Assembly: GCF_013369485.1 (NCBI RefSeq)
Contig: NZ_JABWEB010000013.1
Span: 87,421-151,420 of the forward strand
DNA from: Massilia sp. BJB1822
Lineage (GTDB): Bacteria; Pseudomonadota; Gammaproteobacteria; Burkholderiales; Burkholderiaceae_D
Length of the DNA: 64,000 bases
Direction: 5' to 3'
The notes under the pieces were generated by a model. The model saw nothing but the letters and a program-made list of their open reading frames with translations, searched no databases and had not been told where the DNA came from. The position numbers and the translations under genes are program-made. Positions 57,102-64,000 of this stretch are shown here, one piece after another (positions within the stretch are counted from its first letter, which is position 1; each line of letters opens with the position of its first letter).

Positions 57102-58796
57102 ATGATGTTGCAGAATCCGGCCGCCAAATACCGCGCCTTCCCCGCCGTTCAATTGTCCGACCGCCAGTGGCCCAACGCCATCATCAGCAAGCCGCCGATC
57201 TGGATGAGCACCGATCTGCGCGATGGCAACCAGGCGCTGATCGAGCCGATGAGCATCGAGAAAAAACTGCGCTTCTTCGACCTGCTGGTGAAAATCGGCC
57301 TGAAGGAAATCGAAGTGGGCTTCCCATCGGCGTCGCAGACCGACTTCGACTTCGTGCGCAAGCTGATCGACGAGAAGCGCATTCCGGACGACGTCACCAT
57401 CATCGTGCTGACCCAGTCGCGCGAAGAGCTGATCCGCCGCACCGTGGACTCCGCTGCCGGCGCCAAGCGCGCCATAGTCCACCTGTATAACTCGGTGGCG
57501 CCGGTGTTCCGCAAGGTGGTATTCGGCATGTCGCGCGAAGAGATCACCAATATCGCCACCAGCGGCACCAAGCTGGTGAAAGAGCTGCTGGCCCAGCACC
57601 CGGAAACCGAATGGGGCTTCGAGTACACGCCGGAATCCTTCTCCACCACCGAGCTGGATTTCTCCAAGCATATCTGCGACGCGGTGAGCGCCATCTGGCA
57701 GCCGACGCCGCAGAAGAAGATGATCATCAACCTGCCTTCGACCGTGGAGTGCAGCACGCCGAACGTCTATGCCGACCAGATCGAATGGATGTCGCGCAAG
57801 CTGGCGCGCCGCGATTCCATCATCATCAGCGTGCACCCGCACAATGACCGCGGCACCGCCGTCGCTTCGGCCGAACTGGCTGTGATGGCGGGCGCCGACC
57901 GCGTCGAGGGCTGCCTGTTCGGCAACGGCGAGCGCACCGGCAATGTGGATCTGGTGACCCTGGCGCTGAACCTGTACACCCAGGGCGTGCATCCCGGCCT
58001 CGATTTCTCCGATATCGACTCGGTGCGCAAGCTGGTGGAAGAATGCAACCAGCTGCCGGTGCACCCGCGCCATCCCTATGTCGGCGATCTGGTGTTCACC
58101 GCCTTCTCCGGCTCCCACCAGGACGCGATCAAGAAGGGCTTCGCCCAGCAGCAGCCCAATGCGATCTGGGAAATCCCTTACCTGCCGATCGACCCGGCCG
58201 ACCTGGGACGCAGCTACGACGCGGTGATTCGCGTGAACAGCCAGTCCGGCAAGGGCGGCATGTCCTATCTGCTGGAACAGGATTACGGCCTGGTGCTGCC
58301 GCGGCGCCTGCAGATTGAATTCAGCCGCGCCGTGCAGAAAGTGGCCGACCAGACCGGCCTGGAAATCACCTCCGAAGGCATTCACGAGATCTTCCAGCGC
58401 GAATACCTGGAGCAGACCGCGCCCTACGCCTACACCTCGCACAAGATGGTGGAAGACAGCAGCAGCGACGAGCCGGTGCAGATCGATATCGCCCTGATCC
58501 ACCGCCAGGCGCCCCTGGCCCTGCAAGGCGGCGGCAACGGCCCGATCGACGCTTTCGTCGATGCGCTCGGACTGGATATCAAGCTGATGGACTACCACGA
58601 ACACGCCATCGGCCACGGCGCCAATGCCAAGGCGGCCTGCTATGTCGAACTGCGCCTGGAAAATGGCCCGACCCTGTTCGGTGCGGCCATCGACAGCAAT
58701 ATCGTCACCGCCTCCTTCAAGGCCGTGCTGAGCGCCGTGAACCGCCAGCTGAAAATGAAAGAAAGCGCAGCGGCTAGCCAACAGGTAGCGGCTTAA
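57102..58796 (+). CDS. leuA: 2-isopropylmalate synthase, long form
   Basis: The first committed enzyme of leucine synthesis: acetyl-CoA plus 2-oxoisovalerate. Its 564 residues show the HMGL-like barrel with STDLRDGNQALIEPMS, HPHNDRGTAVASAELAV and GNGERTGNVDLVTL, followed by a C-terminal LeuA allosteric domain (GGGNGPIDAFVDALGLDI). Length and motifs fit the long LeuA class. CCAGGAG precedes the ATG. Allosteric leucine inhibition is expected for the family, and leader control from the two upstream mini-ORFs is likely. Confidence 0.95.
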   Translation: MMLQNPAAKYRAFPAVQLSDRQWPNAIISKPPIWMSTDLRDGNQALIEPMSIEKKLRFFDLLVKIGLKEIEVGFPSASQTDFDFVRKLIDEKRIPDDVTIIVLTQSREELIRRTVDSAAGAKRAIVHLYNSVAPVFRKVVFGMSREEITNIATSGTKLVKELLAQHPETEWGFEYTPESFSTTELDFSKHICDAVSAIWQPTPQKKMIINLPSTVECSTPNVYADQIEWMSRKLARRDSIIISVHPHNDRGTAVASAELAVMAGADRVEGCLFGNGERTGNVDLVTLALNLYTQGVHPGLDFSDIDSVRKLVEECNQLPVHPRHPYVGDLVFTAFSGSHQDAIKKGFAQQQPNAIWEIPYLPIDPADLGRSYDAVIRVNSQSGKGGMSYLLEQDYGLVLPRRLQIEFSRAVQKVADQTGLEITSEGIHEIFQREYLEQTAPYAYTSHKMVEDSSSDEPVQIDIALIHRQAPLALQGGGNGPIDAFVDALGLDIKLMDYHEHAIGHGANAKAACYVELRLENGPTLFGAAIDSNIVTASFKAVLSAVNRQLKMKESAAASQQVAA

Positions 58797-58844
58797 GCGC
58801 GAATCGACTATCATGTGACTTGCCACGGTGTGCGAACCGTAGGC

Positions 58845-58875
58845 GGCAGCGGAAGCCCTCCCTCCTTCCGCTGCC
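58845..58875 (+). terminator. Stem-loop after leuA
   Basis: GGCAGCGGAAG and CTTCCGCTGCC form a perfect 11-bp stem with a nine-base loop, followed by a pyrimidine-rich TTCCTGTCTCTT rather than a clean T-run. Confidence 0.7.
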
Positions 58876-58933
58876 TTCCTGTCTCTTATTCCCATCATCG
58901 GCGCGGCCCGCGCTGCCGCTGACCAATCCCCGT

Positions 58934-58942
58934 TGCTATACT
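58934..58942 (+). promoter_or_regulatory. Predicted extended -10 of the chemotaxis receptor gene
   Basis: TGC-TATACT (58934-58942) is an extended -10 about 38 bases before the ATG. It does not resemble the flagellar sigma28 promoter seen before many receptor genes. Confidence 0.4.
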
Positions 58943-58979
58943 GTTTTCTCCCCACGCATCCTGGCGAAGGAGCAGCGGC

Positions 58980-60572
58980 ATGGCTATGGCAAACCTGAAA
59001 ATAGGTACCCGGCTTGGCATCGGCTTCGGTGCTGTTTTCCTGCTGATGATCGCGCTGATCCTGGTCGGGCTGCAAAGACTGTCCAGCATTGGCGACTTAA
59101 GCTCCACCATCATCGACAAGGACTGGATCAAGGCGGATGCCGCCGCCACCATCGCCACCACCACCCGTTCCAATTCAGCCCTGGTGCTGGAGCTGTTTAT
59201 TGCCGGCAGCGGCGAGGTCGCGGCGATCAAGGCGCAGATCGCCGCCAACAAGACCACCATCAGCAACGCCATGGACACGCTGGACAAACTGGTCTATCTG
59301 CCCCAGGGCCGGGAGCTGATGCAAACCATCAAGCGCGAACGGGCCGCTTATGTCCAGTCCTTCGGCAAGGTGATCAAGCTGCTCGAGGAAGGGCAGCGCG
59401 AAGCGGCGGGCCAGCAGATGCAAGGAGAAACCCTGCCCCAGCTGCGCCAGCTGCAGAACAGCATCAAGTCCCTCAACGATTTGCAACGCTCCCTGGTCAG
59501 CGACCATGGCGCCCTGATCAAGTCCGATATCGCCACGGCCAGCCAGCTGATGGCCGGCCTGGGCGTGGCCGCTGTGCTGCTGGGCGTGATACTGGCTTAC
59601 CGCATTTCGCAATCGATCACCAATCCCATCGGCTATGCGCTGAAAGTGGCGCGCGCCGTGGCCGGCGGGGATTTGAGCAGCCATATCGAAGAGGCGGGCA
59701 AAGACGAGGCGGGCGAATTGCTGCATGCCTTGAAAGAGATGAACGACAGCCTGGCCAATATCGTCAGCCAGGTGCGCCATGGCACGGGAGCCATCGCCAG
59801 CGCATCGAGCCAGATCGCCAGCGGGAATATGGACCTCTCCTCGCGCACCGAGGCCCAGGCCAGTTCGCTTGAAGAAACCGCGTCATCGATGGAGCAGCTG
59901 ACGTCGACCGTCAAGCAGAATGCGGACAATGCGCGCCAGGCCAATGAGCTGGCCCATTCGGCATCCGAAGTAGCGCAGCGCGGCGGCGAAGTGGTATCGC
60001 AGGTGGTGCACACCATGGGATCGATCAACGATTCTTCGCGCAAGGTGGCGGACATTGTCGCCGTCATCGACAGCATCGCTTTCCAGACCAATATCCTGGC
60101 CTTGAACGCCGCGGTGGAAGCGGCACGCGCCGGCGAGCAGGGACGCGGCTTTGCCGTGGTGGCGTCGGAGGTGCGCAACTTGGCGCAGCGCTCAGCGACG
60201 GCAGCGCGCGAAATCAACGAACTGATCTCCGATTCCGTCAACAAGGTCGACGATGGCGCCAAGCTGGTGCAGCAGGCCGGCAAAACGATGGACGAGGTGG
60301 TGAATGCCGTGCGCCGCGTGACCGACATCATGGGCGATATTTCGCTGGCCACCAGCGAGCAGACTGATGGCATCGAGCAGATGAACCAGGCCATCTCGCA
60401 GATGGACGATGTGACGCAGCAGAACGCGGCGCTGGTGGAACAGGCTGCGGCCGCATCGGCCGCCATGCAGGATCAGGCCAACAAGCTGGAAACGCTGGTC
60501 GCCCAATTCCAGCTCTCCGGCGAACGCCGTCTGGCAGCCAGCCGCCAGCTCAAGCTGATACGTTCAAGCTAG
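58980..60572 (+). CDS. Methyl-accepting chemotaxis protein
   Basis: A 530-residue receptor. A first helix (LGIGFGAVFLLMIALILVGL) is followed by a periplasmic four-helix-bundle-type sensor to about residue 185, a second helix (LMAGLGVAAVLLGVILAY), HAMP, then the signalling domain. The highly conserved hairpin tip reads VDSIAFQTNILALNAAVEAA-like, with ARAGEQGRGFAVVASEVRNL. The ligand is unknown. The 3' end overlaps the egtB stop by nine bases in convergent orientation. Confidence 0.95.
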   Translation: MAMANLKIGTRLGIGFGAVFLLMIALILVGLQRLSSIGDLSSTIIDKDWIKADAAATIATTTRSNSALVLELFIAGSGEVAAIKAQIAANKTTISNAMDTLDKLVYLPQGRELMQTIKRERAAYVQSFGKVIKLLEEGQREAAGQQMQGETLPQLRQLQNSIKSLNDLQRSLVSDHGALIKSDIATASQLMAGLGVAAVLLGVILAYRISQSITNPIGYALKVARAVAGGDLSSHIEEAGKDEAGELLHALKEMNDSLANIVSQVRHGTGAIASASSQIASGNMDLSSRTEAQASSLEETASSMEQLTSTVKQNADNARQANELAHSASEVAQRGGEVVSQVVHTMGSINDSSRKVADIVAVIDSIAFQTNILALNAAVEAARAGEQGRGFAVVASEVRNLAQRSATAAREINELISDSVNKVDDGAKLVQQAGKTMDEVVNAVRRVTDIMGDISLATSEQTDGIEQMNQAISQMDDVTQQNAALVEQAAAASAAMQDQANKLETLVAQFQLSGERRLAASRQLKLIRSS

Positions 60573-61823
60573 CGTGCGCGCCAGACGGATGCCGCTGAAT
60601 TGCCAGCGCGCGCCGGCCGGGAAGAAGTTGCGGTAGCTGGCGCGCGCATGCCCTTCCGGCGTGGCGCAGGACGAGCCGCGCAGCACATACTGGTTGACCA
60701 TGAACTTGCCGTTGTATTCGCCCAGCGCGCCGGCGGCGGCGCGGTAGCCCGGATACGGCGCATAGCTGCTGCTGGTCCACTGCCAGCAATGACCGAACAT
60801 CTGCTGCAGGCGACCTTGCGGCGGCTGCACGTCGCCTGGATGCAGGCTGCCGCATTCGGGCATCGCGCCGCCGGCATGCGCCGCCAGCTCCCATTCCGCC
60901 TCGCTCGGCAGACGCGCGCCCATCCAGTGGGCGCAGGCGTCGGCCTCGAACAGGGAGATATGCGTGGCGGGCCGGTTCATATCCAGCCGCTGCAAGCCAT
61001 GCAGGGTAAACTCCCACCACTGCCCCGCCTCATCCTGCTGCCAGTACAGCGGATGGCGCAAGCCCATGCTGCCGGCCCAGTCCCAGCCCTCAGCCAGCCA
61101 TAGCGACGGATCGCGGTAGCCGCCCGCTTCGATAAAGGTCAGGTATTCGCCATTCGTCAGCAGGCGCGAGGCCAGCTCGAAAGGCGCGACATATTGGCGG
61201 TGGCGCGGCAACTCGTTATCGAAGCAGAAGCCCTCGCCCTGGTGGCCAATATCGCATAAGCCCCCTTCCAACTCCAGCCACGCCAGCGGCGCGGCAACGG
61301 CGGCCGGCGGCAGCGCCTCAGTGGCATAGGCGGGGTTCAAGGGATTCTGCGCCAGCAGATGCTTCACATCGGTCAGCATCAGTTCCTGGTGCTGCTGCTC
61401 GTGCTCCAGGCCCAGCGTGAGCAGCATGGCCAGCCGCTCGCGCGCGGCGGCGTCCAGCGCGCTGTCCAGCAGGCGCGCCATGCGCTGATCCACATTGGCG
61501 CGGTAGGCGCGTACCTCGGACAAGGCGGGCCGCGTCAGCAGGCCGCGGCGCGGACGCGGATGCTTGTCGCCCACGCCGTTGTAATAGGAATTGAACAGCA
61601 TGCGGAAAGCCGGATGAAAGGCCTGAAATTCCGCTTCCATCTGCTCCAGGATAAAGGTCTCGAAAAACCAGGTGGTGTGGGCAAGATGCCATTTGATCGG
61701 GCTGGCGTCCGGCATCGACTGCACGCAACAATCCTCATCGCTCAGCGGCGCGGCCAGGTCCAGCGAGCGCTGGCGCACGGCGGCGTAGCGCGCGGTCCAT
61801 AGACCGCTGTCATACATATGCAT
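60564..61823 (-). CDS. egtB: Ergothioneine sulfoxide synthase EgtB-like
   Basis: A non-heme iron enzyme that joins hercynine and a thiol donor. Its 419 residues show an N-terminal DinB-like domain with iron-ligand motifs (WHLAHTTWFFETF; EHEQQHQELML) and a C-terminal FGE-sulfatase-like domain (ARLPSEAEWELAAHAGG, CWQWTSSSY, NYRNFFP-like end). A strong ribosome-binding site (AAGGAGG) precedes ATG 61823. It follows egtD by 15 bases. The thiol donor, cysteine or gamma-glutamylcysteine, cannot be told here. Confidence 0.9.
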   Translation of the reverse strand: MHMYDSGLWTARYAAVRQRSLDLAAPLSDEDCCVQSMPDASPIKWHLAHTTWFFETFILEQMEAEFQAFHPAFRMLFNSYYNGVGDKHPRPRRGLLTRPALSEVRAYRANVDQRMARLLDSALDAAARERLAMLLTLGLEHEQQHQELMLTDVKHLLAQNPLNPAYATEALPPAAVAAPLAWLELEGGLCDIGHQGEGFCFDNELPRHRQYVAPFELASRLLTNGEYLTFIEAGGYRDPSLWLAEGWDWAGSMGLRHPLYWQQDEAGQWWEFTLHGLQRLDMNRPATHISLFEADACAHWMGARLPSEAEWELAAHAGGAMPECGSLHPGDVQPPQGRLQQMFGHCWQWTSSSYAPYPGYRAAAGALGEYNGKFMVNQYVLRGSSCATPEGHARASYRNFFPAGARWQFSGIRLARTLA

Positions 61824-61838
61824 ATCCCCTCCTTCTTC

Positions 61839-62840
61839 TTATTCGCTGACGGCCTTGGCGTGGAAGACGGCGAACCAGCCCGCGGCATCGGTCCATACGC
61901 CATCTTCGGCAAAGCCGGCATCGCGCAGCAGCCCGGCAAAGCTGTCGCGCGTGTACTTATAACTATCCTCGGTATGAATGCTTTCGCCGCGCGCGAAATC
62001 GCGCTGGCCGCCGGGCCAATTCACCGTCAGCGCGGTGCGCGCTTCCAGGTGCATTTCGATGCGGCTTTCCTCGGCATTGAAGAAGGCGCGGTGGCGCCAC
62101 TGGCTCACATCGAAATCCGCGCCGATCAGATGGTTCAGGTGGCGCAGCATATTCAGGTTGAAGGCCGCCGTCACGCCGATGGCATCGTCATAGGCCGCAT
62201 CCAGCACGCCACTGTCCTTGATCAGATCGACGCCGATCAGCAGGCCGCCGTCGGCGCAGGCCTGGCTGCGCAGGCGGCGCAGGAAGGCAATGGCTTCATG
62301 CGGGGCGAAATTGCCGATCGAGGAACCGGGATAGAAGAAAGTGCGGCGCTGCGGACGCACCGTGGCGGGCAGCTCGAACTGGCCGGAGAAGTCCAGCGCC
62401 AATGCCGTCATCTCAATGGCGGGAAAGCGCTGCTGCAAACGGCTCACGGCCTCGTTCAGAAAATCGCGCGAGATATCGACCGGCACATACTGCGCCGGCT
62501 GCAGCAGCGGAAACAGGCTGGCCGCCTTGGCGCAATTGCCGGCGCCCAGGTCGATCAGCGTGATGCCCTTGCCGATGCAGTCCGCCATCTCCGCGCCGTG
62601 GCTGGCAAAAATGGCCGCCTCGGTGCGCGTTGGATAGTACTCGGGCAGCTCGCAGATCGCCTCGAACAGGCGCGAGCCGAGACTGTCGTACAGATACTTG
62701 GGCGAGGTATGCGCGGCGGGCGCCAACAGTCCGGCACTGATCTCGGCCGTGATGGCCGGTGCGGCGTGGGCTATGCCGAGCGGTATGGCTGGGATGGCCG
62801 GCGAAACAAGGCGCATCGCCGCAGTACGGGACAAAGGCAT
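61839..62840 (-). CDS. egtD: L-histidine N-alpha-methyltransferase EgtD
   Basis: It trimethylates histidine to hercynine using SAM. The 333-residue protein shows SPKYLYDSLGSRLFEAICEL, then PEYYPTRTEAAI, the SAM-loop LIDLGAGNCAKA, and FFYPGSSIGNF. ATG 62840 is favoured by GAG six bases upstream; ATG 62873, eleven codons earlier, is a weaker alternative. It is the first gene of an egtD-egtB operon; no egtA, egtC or egtE is in the window. Confidence 0.92.
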   Translation of the reverse strand: MPLSRTAAMRLVSPAIPAIPLGIAHAAPAITAEISAGLLAPAAHTSPKYLYDSLGSRLFEAICELPEYYPTRTEAAIFASHGAEMADCIGKGITLIDLGAGNCAKAASLFPLLQPAQYVPVDISRDFLNEAVSRLQQRFPAIEMTALALDFSGQFELPATVRPQRRTFFYPGSSIGNFAPHEAIAFLRRLRSQACADGGLLIGVDLIKDSGVLDAAYDDAIGVTAAFNLNMLRHLNHLIGADFDVSQWRHRAFFNAEESRIEMHLEARTALTVNWPGGQRDFARGESIHTEDSYKYTRDSFAGLLRDAGFAEDGVWTDAAGWFAVFHAKAVSE

Positions 62841-63047
62841 ATCGGGCTCTTTCTCGGAGTTGTTGGAAGCCATCGCGGCTGAGCCATGCCGGTCCAGCCG
62901 CCCCGGCGCCGATGACATTTTTGTTATCATAGCTGAATATCCAGAACCGGGCGTTCGCCACGCCGCCCAGTGCTTCCTTGCACTGTTTGACGAAATAACA
63001 AGCACCTGCACCAACCCCGCAACATCCCCTTACCGAAAGGTCTATCC

Positions 63048-63926
63048 ATGAGCCACTCTGCCCTGAGTACCATGAAATCCCTGCTGTGCGCCGCCCTGAG
63101 CGCCGGCCTGATGCTGGCGTCCGCGCCCTCGCTCGCCCAGCGAGTGCTGCGCGTGTCGGCCATTCCGGACGAGGCGCCGACCGAGTTGCAGCGCAAGTTC
63201 AAGCCGCTGGGCGAGTATCTGGAAAAGAAACTGGGCATGAAGGTGGAGTTCACCCCCGTGACCGATTACGCCGCCTCGGTCGAAGGCCTGATCAACAAGA
63301 AGCTGGACATGGTCTGGTTCGGCGGCTTCACCTTCGTGCAGGCCAAGGAACGCAGCAAGGGCCAGGTGGTGCCGCTGGTGCAGCGCGCCGAGGACGAGAA
63401 GTTCCGCTCGGTCTTCATCACCACTGCCAAGGACATCAACAAGCTGGACGACCTGAAAGGCCGCACGCTGAGCTTCGGTTCCGAATCCTCGACCTCGGGC
63501 CATCTGATGCCGCGCTCCTTCCTGCTGGCCGCCAAGATCGATCCGGACAGCGACCTGAAACGCGTGGCCTATTCCGGCGCGCACGACGCCACCGTGGCCG
63601 CCGTGGCGGGCGGCAAGGTAGATGCGGGCGCCCTGAATATCTCGGTGTGGGAAAAGCTGGTGGGCGAGAAAAAAGTCGACACCCAAGCCGTGCGCGTGTT
63701 CTACACCACGCCCGGCTATTACGACTATAACTGGACCGTGCGCGCCGACATGCCTCCCGAGCTGAAGAAAAAAATCAGCGACGCCTTCCTCGCGCTGAGC
63801 GCCGACACTGCGGAAGGCAAGGCGATTCTAGACTTGCAGCGCGCCTCCAAGTTCATTCCCACCAAGGCCGAGAACTACGCCGCCATCGAGGCCGCGGCCA
63901 AGAACGCGGGACTGTTGAAAAAGTAA
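63048..63926 (+). CDS. Phosphonate/phosphite-type periplasmic binding protein (PhnD family)
   Basis: A 292-residue substrate-binding protein of the PhnD/PtxB/PBP2 type. The signal peptide ends at LASAPSLAQ. Family features are LRVSAIPDEAPTELQRKFKP, then YLEKKLGMKVEFTPVTDYA, and MVWFGGFTFVQA with GSESSTSGHLMPR. It may bind phosphonate, phosphite or a related oxyanion; the Pho genes earlier in the window make a phosphorus role plausible, but that is not shown. The ATG follows AAAGG. A downstream gene starts four bases after its stop. Confidence 0.88.
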   Translation: MSHSALSTMKSLLCAALSAGLMLASAPSLAQRVLRVSAIPDEAPTELQRKFKPLGEYLEKKLGMKVEFTPVTDYAASVEGLINKKLDMVWFGGFTFVQAKERSKGQVVPLVQRAEDEKFRSVFITTAKDINKLDDLKGRTLSFGSESSTSGHLMPRSFLLAAKIDPDSDLKRVAYSGAHDATVAAVAGGKVDAGALNISVWEKLVGEKKVDTQAVRVFYTTPGYYDYNWTVRADMPPELKKKISDAFLALSADTAEGKAILDLQRASKFIPTKAENYAAIEAAAKNAGLLKK

Positions 63927-63930
63927 GCGA

Positions 63931-64000
63931 TGGAATCCAGCAGCAAAGAAGACGGCGCCCTAGCGGCGCCGGCAGCAAAACCGCTCCCCGCCGGCGCCGG
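63931..64000 (+). CDS. Start of a further gene, cut by window end
   Basis: An ATG four bases after the PhnD-like stop opens a frame that runs to the window edge. Only about 23 codons are visible: a Ser/Glu/Asp start and an Ala/Pro-rich stretch, which show no domain. By position it is expected to be an ABC transporter ATPase or permease partner; this is inference from context only. Confidence 0.45.

Noticed and set aside
57027..59075. 682-codon open frame opposite leuA
   Set aside because: It covers leuA and its terminator in antisense; composition is mirror-like.

Overview
The window is chromosomal DNA of a GC-rich (low to mid 60s % by eye) betaproteobacterium, most likely family Oxalobacteraceae (Massilia, Duganella, Janthinobacterium and relatives). 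Pointers to this are the gene content and protein flavour, two stand-alone PEP-CTERM exosortase-substrate proteins, small families typical of beta/gammaproteobacteria (DUF1289, DUF1415, DUF1853, DUF1993), and dispersed REP-like palindromes with GTGTCC/GGACAC ends. Genes are dense and mostly housekeeping. I see no phage, insertion sequence, CRISPR array, rRNA or tRNA.

Layout: 1-4034, carAB on the minus strand (carB cut by the window edge) with a sigma70-type promoter. 4073-7110, a PEP-CTERM protein, a GlcG/HbpS-like protein, a patatin lipoprotein and two small low-GC orphan genes. 7158-16592, a phosphate island: pstSCAB-phoU-phoB-phoR on the minus strand, divergent from ppk1-sixA. The shared intergenic region carries a near-consensus Pho box and more TGTCATA copies, so phosphate uptake, sensing and polyphosphate synthesis probably respond together to phosphate. 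16709-19956, a 38-codon membrane ORF, a PotF/PotD-like binding protein, a FliD-like protein and a PilZ protein. 20094-25505, radA-alr and lplT, separated by a secreted bulb-lectin-like gene and an unknown membrane-anchored gene. 25507-29269, DUF1853, a family-4 UDG-like protein, rimI and tsaB as an overlapping operon, then a thioredoxin-like gene. 29426-34052, a large PAS-GGDEF-EAL protein, DUF1993, DUF1289 and DUF1415. 34298-41083, an MltD-like transglycosylase, fabI, an ECF sigma factor with a probable anti-sigma partner, and a convergent VIT/vWA/DUF2135 protein. 41544-48724, an RhlE-like helicase, a MarR-MFS pair, a LysR regulator upstream of gdhA, and malic enzyme. 48791-54312, three peptidase or hydrolase genes. 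54447-64000, selD, a choice-of-anchor A PEP-CTERM protein, leuA behind two tandem leucine-rich mini-ORFs, a chemotaxis receptor, egtD-egtB for ergothioneine, a PhnD-like binding protein, and the start of one more gene.

The observations I rate highest are: (1) the leuA leader, with two tandem leucine-rich short ORFs holding eight rare CTA codons, the first ORF starting almost at the predicted transcription start; (2) REP-like elements at three convergent 3'-3' gene junctions, two of them as inverted pairs; (3) a family-4 UDG homologue with a degenerate catalytic motif and an exactly duplicated 11-residue linker motif whose DNA copies differ only at silent sites; (4) a TonB-receptor-like TGSR/TGSN motif shared by the putative anti-sigma factor and the neighbouring VIT/vWA protein; (5) mutually exclusive hairpins between pstS and pstC. 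All functional claims come from reading motifs and context. No database search was run.
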